33,098 nucleotides of DNA. Origin: Merdimmobilis hominis. Its GTDB lineage: Bacteria; Bacillota; Clostridia; Oscillospirales; Ruminococcaceae. How positions within the stretch are numbered: position 1 is the stretch's first letter; every line of letters starts with the position of its first letter. Both the position numbers and the translations under genes were made by a program. Below the pieces are notes generated by a model. That model was not told where the DNA came from and did no database searches. It saw only the letters and a list, made by a program, of their open reading frames with translations. Positions 1 through 7,243 of this stretch are shown piece by piece. The stretch lies in assembly GCF_900104615.1 (NCBI RefSeq), contig NZ_LT629939.1, positions 72,141-105,238 of the forward strand, given 5' to 3'.

Positions 1-1
1 C

Positions 2-77
2 GCGGGTTTAGCTCATCTGGTAGAGCGCCACCTTGCCAAGGTGGAGGTAGCGAGTTCGAGCCTCGTAACCCGCTCCA
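2..77 (+). tRNA. tRNA-Gly (anticodon GCC)
   Basis: A full cloverleaf can be drawn. The acceptor stem GCGGGTT (2-8) pairs with AACCCGC (67-73), followed by discriminator T and an encoded CCA at 75-77. The anticodon stem CCACC/GGTGG closes the loop TTGCCAA, with anticodon GCC at 35-37, which reads GGC and GGU glycine codons. The T arm GCGAG/CTCGT closes TTCGAGC. A strong terminator follows within 4 nt. The promoter lies outside the window. Confidence 0.96.
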
Positions 78-80
78 ACA

Positions 81-109
81 AAAGGCTGGAAAAAAACCAG
101 CCTTTTTTT
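81..109 (+). terminator. Rho-independent terminator after tRNA-Gly
   Basis: AAAGGCTGG and CCAGCCTTT form a perfect stem around a short A-only loop, followed by a run of T. It ends the tRNA-Gly transcript. Confidence 0.9.
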
Positions 110-178
110 CTTATCTTTTGGTTGTTTCCTCCGTTGTTTTAAAACGGTTGGAAAGCAAAAAGCTCTTTGGGGCAGCGG

Positions 179-207
179 AGCGAGTTTGAGCCTTGTAACC
201 CACTCCA
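179..207 (+). pseudogene. Decayed copy of the 3' part of tRNA-Gly
   Basis: These 29 nt match positions 49-77 of the intact tRNA-Gly at 26 of 29 positions. They run from the T-arm through the acceptor 3' strand to CCA. No 5' half is recognisable upstream, so no functional tRNA can form. It could be what is left of a tandem tRNA duplication, or an attachment-site-like remnant of an element that once used the tRNA 3' end. The sequence alone does not separate these. Confidence 0.6.
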
Positions 208-282
208 AAGAGAAAAGTAGCGGTTTATAGGAATATAAAATTCCCTTCTTTCATATAGTGTTGATGTGATCCGCCACAGTAC

Positions 283-357
<75 letters not shown>

Positions 358-363
358 CCATGT

Positions 364-405
364 AAGGCCAGTGATCCGCTTGCCAGCGGGTCACTGGCCT
401 TTTTG
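364..405 (+). terminator. Long terminator hairpin after tRNA-Cys
   Basis: AAGGCCAGTGA pairs with TCACTGGCCTT, and the inner CCGC/GCGG extends the stem to roughly 16 bp with one wobble. A T-run follows. The helicase ribosome binding site begins 13 nt later. No separate helicase promoter is obvious, so helicase expression may come from read-through of this structure. Confidence 0.85.
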
Positions 406-429
406 TATGTTAAAAACAAGGAGTATCGT

Positions 430-1551
430 ATGACAAAATACAGTGAACTCGCCTTGTCGGCGGAAATACAGCAGGCTGTGGAAAAAATGGGTTTCACCCA
501 ACTGACCGAAGTGCAGGAAAAGGCGATCCCCGTTCTGTTAGAGGGCAAAGAAGTCATTGCCAAAGCCCCCACCGGCACCGGCAAAACTTGTGCCTTTGGC
601 ATCCCCATTATCGAAATGCTGAACCCGGAATCCAAACAGGAACCCCAGGCGTTGATCCTTTGCCCCACCCGGGAGCTCTGCCTCCAGATCCGGGATGTGA
701 TGCGGGATCTCACCGCCTTTCTTCCCCATATTCGCACTGTGGCGGTCTATGGAGGACAGCCTATCGCCGGCCAGATTGAGGCGCTGAAAAAATCGCCTCA
801 GATTGTGGTTGCAACCCCCGGCCGCCTGCTGGATCATCTGAAGCGGAAAACCATCCAGCTTACCGGGGTCACTACTGCCATCCTGGATGAGGCGGATGAA
901 ATGCTGGACATGGGCTTCTTCAAGGAAGTCCGGCGTATTTTAGATGCCCTCCCCAAGGGGAAGCGACTTTCCATGTTTTCTGCCACCATCTCCCGGGAGG
1001 TGATGGACATCGGCTGGCTGTACCAGCGGGATCCAGTGGAGATCACTGTCCAGCCTGTGGAGGACAGCCGCCCTCAGATCACCCAATACAGCCTGCAGAC
1101 CAACACCGGCCGCCAAAAGATTGAAGATTTGTGCCAGATCATCGCCCGCAATGGTTACCACAAGGTGTTGGTGTTCTGCAACACCAAATACGCTACTTCC
1201 AGCCTCTGTGACCAGCTGAACATCCGCAGGGTGCCGGCCATCTGCTTGAGCGGAGAACTCCAGCAGAGCGCCCGCAATAAGATCATGGCTCAATTCCGGG
1301 AACAAAAGGACTGTGTTCTCATCGCAACCGATGTGGCTGCCCGCGGCATCGACGTAGAAGATGTGGACGCTGTGGTCAACTATGACGTTCCCCAGAGCAA
1401 CGAATACTACCTGCACCGCATCGGCCGCACTGGCCGTGCAAAAAAATCCGGCACCGCCTACATCTTCTATATGGAGGATGAAAAAAAGCGGCTGGATAAT
1501 ATCATCCACTTTACCCGGTCGGACATTCAGCCCATGACCCGGGAGTGGTAA
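430..1551 (+). CDS. DEAD-box ATP-dependent RNA helicase
   Basis: A 373-residue DEAD-box helicase that uses ATP to unwind or remodel RNA, with likely roles in ribosome assembly or mRNA turnover. The RecA-like core is complete. It has a Q-motif-like FTQLTEVQ near residue 22, Walker A APTGTGKT at 46-53, PTREL, TPGRL, DEAD, SAT, VLVFCNTK, ATDVAARGIDV and HRIGRTGRA in the usual order. The protein stops soon after motif VI with no basic or RRM-like tail, so it is a minimal core, shorter than CshA or DbpA. An in-frame reading extends upstream into the tRNA/terminator region. ATG 430 is preferred because AAGGAG lies at 418-423. The specific orthologue cannot be named from sequence alone. Confidence 0.93.
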   Translation: MTKYSELALSAEIQQAVEKMGFTQLTEVQEKAIPVLLEGKEVIAKAPTGTGKTCAFGIPIIEMLNPESKQEPQALILCPTRELCLQIRDVMRDLTAFLPHIRTVAVYGGQPIAGQIEALKKSPQIVVATPGRLLDHLKRKTIQLTGVTTAILDEADEMLDMGFFKEVRRILDALPKGKRLSMFSATISREVMDIGWLYQRDPVEITVQPVEDSRPQITQYSLQTNTGRQKIEDLCQIIARNGYHKVLVFCNTKYATSSLCDQLNIRRVPAICLSGELQQSARNKIMAQFREQKDCVLIATDVAARGIDVEDVDAVVNYDVPQSNEYYLHRIGRTGRAKKSGTAYIFYMEDEKKRLDNIIHFTRSDIQPMTREW

Positions 1552-1555
1552 TGGC

Positions 1556-1584
1556 AACCGGCCTTTCGTGTAAGGCCGGTTTTT
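1556..1584 (+). terminator. Terminator after the DEAD-box helicase
   Basis: AACCGGCCTT and AAGGCCGGTT form a 10-bp stem with a 6-nt loop, followed by TTT. It starts 5 nt after the helicase stop codon. Confidence 0.9.
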
Positions 1585-1599
1585 AATTTCACACTTTAC

Positions 1600-1628
1600 T
1601 TGACAAAAGTGCCTGCAAGAGGTATGAT
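1600..1628 (+). promoter_or_regulatory. Sigma-A promoter of the M20 amidohydrolase
   Basis: TTGACA at 1600-1605 and TATGAT at 1623-1628 are separated by exactly 17 nt. The gene starts at 1695, leaving a leader of about 60 nt. Confidence 0.85.
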
Positions 1629-1694
1629 AGGGAACAGAAAACGACCGTATCCATCTGGGAATCGCCATACAACGATACATGAGGAGGAACTGCA

Positions 1695-2873
1695 ATGAAC
1701 TATTTTCTCAATCGGGCTAAGGAACTGGAACAGGAATTGATTGCCATGCGCCGTGAGATCCACAGCTATGCGGAATTGGGTTTTGACCTGCCTAAAACAA
1801 ATGCCTTCGTCACGGAAAAACTGCGCTCCTACGGCTACGAGCCCAAAACTGTGGGCAAAGCCGGTGTCACCTGCACTGTGGGCAAGGGGGGGAAAGTTCT
1901 CCTGCTGCGGGCAGATATGGACGCCCTGCCCATGCCCGAGGAATCTGGGATGCCTTATGCCGCCCAGAACGGCCACTGTCACTCCTGCGGCCACGACTGC
2001 CATACCGCTATGCTTTTGATCGCCGCCAAAATGCTTAAAGAGAAGGAAGAGGAACTAAAAGGTACGGTGAAATTTATGTTCCAGCCGGCGGAGGAGCTGC
2101 TGGCTGGGGCTGCTGCCATGGTGGAAGACGGTATCATGGAGAACCCCAAGGTGGATGTGGCCTTGGGACTGCACATTTCGGTTGGAATGGATGACACCCG
2201 CAGCGGCATCATCCGCTACATCTCCGGGGTGGCCAACAACTCCGGCGATGCCATCCGCATCTCCATTCAGGGTCATGGGGTTCATGGCTCTAAGGCCTAT
2301 TTGGGCGTGGATGCCATCAACATCGCCGCCCACACCATCATCGCCCTCCAGGAGATCCTGGCGCTGGAAATTCCCAGCACCCAGCCGGCTGTGGTGCTGG
2401 TGGGCAAAATGGAGGGCGGTTCCAGCTGCAACAGTGTGGCAGATACCGCTTCCCTGGAGATCTCGGTCCGTACCAATTCGGTGGAGACCCGCAATTTCCT
2501 GAAGAAACGAATCAAAGAGATCGCCGAATCGGTGGCTGCCACCTACCGCGGAACCGCCACTGTAGAGCATATGTACGGTATGCCGCCCCTGGTGAACAAC
2601 TCGGATTTTGCCCGGGAGATGGGCCGTTACGCAGCAGAGATGCTCCCCCAAGGCGACGTGGAGGAGATCGGGCCCAGCGGCGGCGGGGAGGACTTCGCTG
2701 TGGTGGCCGAGAGGGTTCCCGGGGCCATGATTTACCTGGGTGTCGGCAGCACGGAAGAGGGCTATTGCCATCCCTGCCACGATCCCAAGATGAAAGTCAA
2801 TGAGGAGGCCCTTTATGTGGGAAGCGCCACCTATGCCCAGTGCGCTGTCCGGTATCTGGAAGAAAACTGCTAG
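1695..2873 (+). CDS. M20-family amidohydrolase (hippurate/N-acyl amino acid hydrolase type)
   Basis: A 392-residue metal-dependent hydrolase of the M20D/amidohydrolase group, expected to cleave N-acyl amino acids or similar amides in the cytoplasm. The family landmarks are present: REIHSYAELGF near residue 20, LLRADMDALP near 70, and the metal-binding segment CHSCGHDCH at 95-103 with Cys98, His100 and His103. PAEE follows at 131-134, then His160, HGVHGSK, GGEDFAV and a C-terminal CHPCHD. The GAGGAGGA Shine-Dalgarno sits about 8 nt before ATG 1695, and a consensus promoter lies upstream. The exact substrate is unknown; N-acetyl-diaminopimelate deacetylase and hippurate hydrolase belong to the same superfamily. 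No terminator is seen before the orphan inverted repeat that begins 8 bp after the stop. Confidence 0.9.
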   Translation: MNYFLNRAKELEQELIAMRREIHSYAELGFDLPKTNAFVTEKLRSYGYEPKTVGKAGVTCTVGKGGKVLLLRADMDALPMPEESGMPYAAQNGHCHSCGHDCHTAMLLIAAKMLKEKEEELKGTVKFMFQPAEELLAGAAAMVEDGIMENPKVDVALGLHISVGMDDTRSGIIRYISGVANNSGDAIRISIQGHGVHGSKAYLGVDAINIAAHTIIALQEILALEIPSTQPAVVLVGKMEGGSSCNSVADTASLEISVRTNSVETRNFLKKRIKEIAESVAATYRGTATVEHMYGMPPLVNNSDFAREMGRYAAEMLPQGDVEEIGPSGGGEDFAVVAERVPGAMIYLGVGSTEEGYCHPCHDPKMKVNEEALYVGSATYAQCAVRYLEENC

Positions 2874-2881
2874 GCTTTCCA

Positions 2882-2948
2882 TTGGCTGCCAAATTTTCCA
2901 CATCCTTTGTCTTATACCGAGTACAGGAATTCTATCACCGAAGAATAG
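2882..2948 (-). repeat. Orphan inverted copy of the cwlD/radA junction (67 bp)
   Basis: The reverse complement of these 67 bases matches 5537-5603 at 66 of 67 positions. The matching segment contains the last codons and stop of cwlD, the radA ribosome binding site and the first radA codons. Here it is non-coding and starts 8 bp after the M20 amidohydrolase stop. Both flanks stop matching abruptly. Because the other copy is made of two genes with normal ends, this copy is probably the derived one. Confidence 0.93.
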
Positions 2949-2974
2949 CAGCATACCCTCTGGCAAATCTTCCA

Positions 2975-3003
2975 TTGAAAAAAGCGGAGGAAACTGGTAT
3001 AAT
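2975..3003 (+). promoter_or_regulatory. Sigma-A promoter of the PepT-like gene
   Basis: TTGAAA at 2975-2980 and TATAAT at 2998-3003 are spaced by 17 nt, about 70 nt upstream of the start codon. It begins only 27 bp after the orphan inverted repeat. Confidence 0.85.
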
Positions 3004-3075
3004 ACTAACGTGTCAGCTGAGGGAAACCCAATGGATGGCTGAACCGTGAAAATCCATTACTGGAGGAGCAACACC

Positions 3076-4191
3076 ATGGAATTAAATAAAAAAAGACTGC
3101 TTGATACCCTGTGCGAAATGATCCGCATTGACAGCGTCTCCCTGCACGAAAAGGAGATGGCCGACTGGATCGAAACATATTTTAAAAACCGTGGCTTTGA
3201 CGTTTACCGGGATGAAGCCGGCAAAAACTTTGGAAGCAACGGCGGCAACCTTTTGATCCATGTGCCCGGCACCATGGAGGGCGAAGCCCTGTGCTTCAAC
3301 GCTCACATCGACACCGTATCCCCCGGCAACGGCATTGAGCCGGTTGTAGACGGGGAATTCCTGGTCAGCAAAGGGGACACCATCCTGGCCGCTGATGACA
3401 AGTCCGGCATCGCCGCTATTCTGGAGGCTTATGAGTATATCCGGGAGAACAACATCCCCCACCGGGAGATGTACTTCCTCTTCACCATCTGCGAAGAGCA
3501 GAATATGATGGGTTCCAAGAACTTCGACGTCTCCAAGCTGCCCTGCAAGAACATGGTTTCCATCGACGGAGCGGGCAAGCCTGGCGTTATCGTCACTGCG
3601 GCCCCTGCCAAAGACGGCATTGTCGCCACCTTTAAGGGCAAAAAAGCCCACGCTGGCATCGAGCCGGAAAAAGGCATCAACGCCATCACCATGGCTTCCA
3701 AGGCCATCGCTAAGATGACTTTGGGCCGCATCGATGCGGAGACCACTGCCAACATCGGCCGCATCGAGGGCGGCGGGCAGACCAATGTGGTCACCGATGA
3801 GGTGTTCTTCACTGCGGAAGTGCGCTCCCACAGCATGGAGAAGCTGAAAAACCAGGTGGAGTCGATGAAAAAAGCCTGTGAAGAGGCTGCCGCCGAGATG
3901 GGCGGCCAGGTAGATTTTGCCGTCAGCCACGATTACCCCTGCTTTGTGCTGAGCCAGGAATCCTTTGCTTTTAAGGCTTGTATGGCCGCCTATGAAAAAG
4001 AGGGCATCCCCACCTCCACCCTTATCGGCGGGGGCGGCGGCGACTGCAACATCTTCGCCGGTTCCGGTATCACCTGCGCCTGCATCGCCAGCGGTATGTA
4101 CGACGTCCATTCCTCCAATGAGCGTCTGAACTTGGAGGAGTTCTATACCACCACCCGGGTGGTCTACACCATGATGACTGAAAAATTCTAA
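3076..4191 (+). CDS. PepT-like M20 metallopeptidase
   Basis: A 371-residue di-zinc peptidase of the M20B/peptidase T-like group, likely a cytoplasmic aminopeptidase acting on short peptides. Visible ligand motifs are NAHIDTV (His77, Asp79), LAADDKSG (Asp107/108), the catalytic pair CEEQ (Glu140/141) and SIDGAGKPG (Asp164). The dimerisation segment contains KKAHAGIEP, and the distal part has GGGGGDCN and DVHSSNE. The length is shorter than true tripeptidase T (about 410) and fits the PepT-like subgroup. An upstream in-frame start at 3046 exists. ATG 3076 is preferred because GGAGGAG at 3062-3068 is 7 nt before it. It has its own promoter and terminator, so it forms a single-gene unit. Confidence 0.9.
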   Translation: MELNKKRLLDTLCEMIRIDSVSLHEKEMADWIETYFKNRGFDVYRDEAGKNFGSNGGNLLIHVPGTMEGEALCFNAHIDTVSPGNGIEPVVDGEFLVSKGDTILAADDKSGIAAILEAYEYIRENNIPHREMYFLFTICEEQNMMGSKNFDVSKLPCKNMVSIDGAGKPGVIVTAAPAKDGIVATFKGKKAHAGIEPEKGINAITMASKAIAKMTLGRIDAETTANIGRIEGGGQTNVVTDEVFFTAEVRSHSMEKLKNQVESMKKACEEAAAEMGGQVDFAVSHDYPCFVLSQESFAFKACMAAYEKEGIPTSTLIGGGGGDCNIFAGSGITCACIASGMYDVHSSNERLNLEEFYTTTRVVYTMMTEKF

Positions 4192-4212
4192 CAGTATCCA
4201 TCCCTATTGGAG

Positions 4213-4240
4213 CAGCCGGGCCTTCGGGCTCGGCTGTTTT
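4213..4240 (+). terminator. Terminator after the PepT-like gene
   Basis: CAGCCGGGCC and GGCTCGGCTG form a 10-bp stem with one G-T pair around a TTCG tetraloop, followed by TTTT. Confidence 0.88.
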
Positions 4241-4259
4241 CCAAAGCGGATATGGAGGT

Positions 4260-4817
4260 ATGCTTTTGAACCGGAAAAAATCACTGTTCTCTCAAGGGTT
4301 AGGGCTGTTTGGAGTGAGCTTGTTCGGGGTGTTTTTCGCCGCCATTATCGTCTTTTCACTGGGCCTCCTCTGGCAGGGAAGAACCAGCCAGATGGTTGTC
4401 CAGACAGCGGCGCTCCTCTCCTTCTGCATGGTGGTATATCACAGCGCATGGGCTATGGGGGAGGAGGAGGGCCGCCTTTCCCGGCTGGAAAAACGGCCGG
4501 TCCGGAGCCATCGCGGGGTGCCGGTGGGCCTTGTTGCCGCTGTCCCGTATTTTGCCTCTGGGCTGATCCTGATCCTCTCTAAGGCGGGAGCCATCCCCGA
4601 TGTGGCCTTCCTCTATAAACTCTTTACCCCCCAGCACGTCTTTTTTATCAACTGGGTGATGCCCTCCGGCTACGCTGCCAACGCCTCTTGGGGTGCTGTC
4701 GCCCTGGTGATTGGGTTTCACCTATGCCTGCCTGTCACTGCCTGGCTGGGGTATCTGCTGGGCACCAAAGAAATCCTCCTCCTTTACCGGCTGGTGTTCC
4801 GCAGTCCAAAAAGGTAG
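4260..4817 (+). CDS. Integral membrane protein of unknown function
   Basis: About 185 residues, not recognised as a named family. Four hydrophobic stretches are visible: roughly 13-38, 45-65, 88-108 and 140-172. A charged loop around 67-85 (EEEGRLSRLEKRPVRSHRG) lies between the second and third. The C-terminus is basic. GGAGG at 4254-4258 is only one base before ATG 4260 but 7 nt before TTG 4266 (third codon), so translation may really begin at TTG 4266. The gene lies between a terminator and cwlD, 42 bp before the cwlD start, and is probably co-transcribed with cwlD. That could suggest a cell envelope or sporulation role, but this is only context. No clear promoter is visible. Confidence 0.7.
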   Translation: MLLNRKKSLFSQGLGLFGVSLFGVFFAAIIVFSLGLLWQGRTSQMVVQTAALLSFCMVVYHSAWAMGEEEGRLSRLEKRPVRSHRGVPVGLVAAVPYFASGLILILSKAGAIPDVAFLYKLFTPQHVFFINWVMPSGYAANASWGAVALVIGFHLCLPVTAWLGYLLGTKEILLLYRLVFRSPKR

Positions 4818-4859
4818 CATAATCCCCGCCCGGCGGCGCATACCTTCGTGGTGGGAGTG

Positions 4860-5573
4860 ATGGCATTGAAGAAAAAATATTGGTTGGCTGTCCTTGTGCT
4901 GTGTGTGGTCACATTTGCCGCAGCAGGGGGTATGGTCTTTCGGATTCACAGAACCTGCCCGGTGATGCTCACTGCGGGGAACCGGCCCCGGATCATTATC
5001 GACGCCGGGCACGGCGGGATGGACGGCGGCGCGGTTGGGTACAACAACATTGTGGAGAAAGACATCAACTTGGCCATTGCTGAAGATCTGCGGGACTTGT
5101 TTGTGATCAGCGGGTTTGACGTGGTGATGACCCGGGACAGCGACTGTTCTATCCACGACGACGGGATCACCGGGGTGAAGAACCAAAAGACCTCGGATAT
5201 GCGCAACCGCCTAAAAATTATGGAGCAAAATAGGGATGCCATCTTTTTGAGCATTCACCAAAACAAATTCACCGACCCCAAGTATAGCGGCGCCCAGATG
5301 TTTTACAGCCCTAATCTCCCGGAAAGTGAGGAACTGGCCGCTATCATGCAGCGCCATTTCCGGGAGATGCTCCAACCGGAGAACACCCGGGAGCGCAAAC
5401 GGTCCGGCCGGGAACTGTTCCTCCTCTACAAGGCCCAAACCCCGGCGGTATTGGTGGAGTGCGGCTTCCTCTCCAATCCCCAGGAGGCCACCAATTTGAT
5501 TGATCCGGAATACCAGGAAAAGGTGGCCTTTGTCATCTATTCTTCGGTGATGGAATTCCTGTACTCGGTATAA
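4860..5573 (+). CDS. cwlD: N-acetylmuramoyl-L-alanine amidase, CwlD type
   Basis: A 237-residue amidase with an N-terminal signal anchor (residues 7-27) and an Amidase_3 domain. It would cleave the stem peptide from muramic acid outside the membrane. In spore formers, CwlD starts muramic-delta-lactam production in the spore cortex. Zinc ligands are seen as His51 (DAGHGG), Glu66 (VEKD) and His133 (SIHQN), with the catalytic Glu200 in VECGFLSN. The single-domain architecture with a short N-terminus fits CwlD better than vegetative autolysins with SPOR or CWB repeats. ATG 4860 has GGTGG about 6 nt upstream; TTG 4866 is also possible with GGGAG 8 nt upstream. The last 36 nt of the gene (5538-5573) lie inside the 67-bp inverted repeat. 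Confidence 0.9.
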   Translation: MALKKKYWLAVLVLCVVTFAAAGGMVFRIHRTCPVMLTAGNRPRIIIDAGHGGMDGGAVGYNNIVEKDINLAIAEDLRDLFVISGFDVVMTRDSDCSIHDDGITGVKNQKTSDMRNRLKIMEQNRDAIFLSIHQNKFTDPKYSGAQMFYSPNLPESEELAAIMQRHFREMLQPENTRERKRSGRELFLLYKAQTPAVLVECGFLSNPQEATNLIDPEYQEKVAFVIYSSVMEFLYSV

Positions 5574-5603
5574 GACAAAGGATGTGGAAAATTTGGCAGC
5601 CAA
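5537..5603 (+). repeat. 67-bp inverted repeat, coding copy at the cwlD/radA junction
   Basis: This is the partner of 2882-2948 in opposite orientation, with 66 of 67 bases identical. It holds the last cwlD codons, the TAA stop, the AAAGGA Shine-Dalgarno and the beginning of radA. The single difference changes a Met codon near the cwlD C-terminus to Ile in the orphan copy. Confidence 0.93.
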
Positions 5604-6969
5604 AATCAAAACAAACTATGTGTGCTCTGCTTGTGGGTACGAAGCCCCCAAATGGTACGGCAAATGCCCGGAGTGCGGCGCTTGGAATACTTTTGAGGAA
5701 CAGGTGAAATCGGTTCCCCTCAGCAGCAAAATGCCCCCGAAGGAACATGTGAAGTCTGCGGTGGTTTCCCAGCTCCACGAGATTTCATCCGATGAGCGGC
5801 AGCGGTACAAAACCGGCTTAAAGGAGTTGGACCGGGTGCTGGGCGGTGGCGTTTTCCCCGGGTCGGTGATCCTGCTCAGCGGCGACCCTGGCATCGGCAA
5901 ATCCACCATCCTGCTGCAGATTTGCCAGTTTCTATGTCAAAACCTAAAAATCCTATATGTATCCGGCGAGGAGAGCGCCCGCCAGGTCAAGCTGCGGGCT
6001 GTGCGGCTGGGGGTGGACAGCGACAACCTGTACATCTCCTCCATCACCGACATCGCCCAGGTGGTGCAGACCATTGAGCAGCTTTCCCCCGACCTGGTGA
6101 TGGTGGATTCCATCCAAACCATGAACCTCTCCACTATCCAGTCCTCTTCGGGCAGTGTGACCCAGGTGCGGGAATGCACCCAGCAGTTGATTTATGTGGC
6201 CAAGGCCAATGACATCCCCATATTTGTAGTCGGCCACGTCAATAAGGACGGCGCTATCGCCGGTCCCAAAGTGTTGGAGCACATGGTGGACTCTGTCCTC
6301 TATTTCGAAGGGGAGCGCAACCTTTCCTACCGGATTTTGCGGGCGGTGAAGAACCGCTACGGCTCCACCAACGAGATCGGTGTCTTTGAAATGACTGAAA
6401 GCGGCCTGGAAGAGGTACAGAACCCCTCTATGATGTTGCTCTCCGGCCGGCCGACCAACGTCTCCGGTACCTGCGTCGCCTGTGTCATCGAGGGGAGCCG
6501 TCCTATTATGGCAGAGGTTCAGGCCCTGGTGACCAAAACCGCATTCGGCAATCCCCGCCGGACTTCCACCGGGTTTGATTTCAACCGCACAGCGTTGATT
6601 TTGGCGGTATTGGAAAAGCGGGGCGGCTACTTCTTTGGCAACCTGGACGCTTACATCAACGTGGTGGGTGGTCTGCGGCTGGACGAGCCCGCGGCAGATC
6701 TGCCGGTGGCCTTGGCCCTTGTCTCCAACCTGACCGACCGGGTCATTGCGGAAGATGTAGTCGCCTTTGGCGAAGTGGGCTTGGCTGGGGAGATTCGGGC
6801 CGTCAGCCGGGTGCAATCCCGGGTCAACGAGGCTTACCGGCTGGGGTTCCACAAGATCATTCTGCCCCGTGCGTCGATGAAGCAGCTGAAAACCGACGAC
6901 CTGCCGACGGATTTAGAGCTAATCGGGGTCAGCAGCCTCGCCCAAGCCTGTGCGGCCCTCAAAGGATGA
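5593..6969 (+). CDS. radA: DNA repair protein RadA
   Basis: 458 residues; a RecA-like ATPase that promotes branch migration in recombination. Order of parts: C4 zinc finger (Cys11, Cys14, Cys25, Cys28), Walker A GDPGIGKST at 97-105, the RadA signature KNRYG at 253-257 (KNRFG in many bacteria), and a C-terminal Lon-protease-like domain with GEVGLAGEIR. TTG 5593 is chosen because it is 10 nt after AAAGGA and gives the family-typical beginning MAAKIKTNYVC. GTG 5584 is in frame but only one base after the Shine-Dalgarno. It follows the cwlD stop by about 20 nt and is likely co-transcribed. The last 51 nt overlap a small convergent gene. Confidence 0.95.
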   Translation: MAAKIKTNYVCSACGYEAPKWYGKCPECGAWNTFEEQVKSVPLSSKMPPKEHVKSAVVSQLHEISSDERQRYKTGLKELDRVLGGGVFPGSVILLSGDPGIGKSTILLQICQFLCQNLKILYVSGEESARQVKLRAVRLGVDSDNLYISSITDIAQVVQTIEQLSPDLVMVDSIQTMNLSTIQSSSGSVTQVRECTQQLIYVAKANDIPIFVVGHVNKDGAIAGPKVLEHMVDSVLYFEGERNLSYRILRAVKNRYGSTNEIGVFEMTESGLEEVQNPSMMLLSGRPTNVSGTCVACVIEGSRPIMAEVQALVTKTAFGNPRRTSTGFDFNRTALILAVLEKRGGYFFGNLDAYINVVGGLRLDEPAADLPVALALVSNLTDRVIAEDVVAFGEVGLAGEIRAVSRVQSRVNEAYRLGFHKIILPRASMKQLKTDDLPTDLELIGVSSLAQACAALKG

Positions 6970-7101
6970 CCGGTCGTCCTCCACCCGGGAAAAATAAGCG
7001 CATTCCTCATCCGCACTGGTACCCAGCGGGGTGATTTGATCCAAACTGCAATAGCCGTCCCGTTGGTGGCGGCAGTGTTTTGCGCACGGAATCCAACTCA
7101 T
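6919..7101 (-). CDS. Small four-cysteine protein, convergent with radA
   Basis: 60 residues, starting at ATG 7101 with GAGGTGAG about 7 nt upstream on the minus strand. The N-terminal half has four cysteines (6, 10, 18, 34) in the pattern CAKHC-x7-C-x15-CAYF. This suggests a small metal-binding fold. The text around DGYCSLDQIT resembles short Cys-rich proteins I recall from Clostridia that are often mislabelled or listed as hypothetical; I could not check this. The C-terminal tail (about residues 43-60) is antisense to the end of radA and lacks the cysteine pattern. No function is claimed. The clear Shine-Dalgarno and cysteine spacing argue that it is real. Confidence 0.6.
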   Translation of the reverse strand: MSWIPCAKHCRHQRDGYCSLDQITPLGTSADEECAYFSRVEDDRSSFEGRTGLGEAADPD

Positions 7102-7243
7102 TCTACTCACCTCATAGTGGTTAGTGTGCGGCTGGATTCCGCAATTATTCCAAGGAAATCCTACAGTATATTCCCCCCCATGCGAGAGAGAATAACAAAA
7201 GTGACAAGCTTTGGTTATTTACTTTGGTATGGGGGTTTTTTTG

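Noticed and set aside
3082-4110. Minus-strand frame opposite the PepT-like gene
   Set aside because: Shadow frame with repetitive Gly/Ala/Asp/Val composition; the plus-strand gene has all catalytic motifs.
6352-6380. KNRYG in RadA as a defective KNRFG motif
   Set aside because: Tyr for Phe is a conservative change and all other RadA motifs are intact, so the protein is probably functional.
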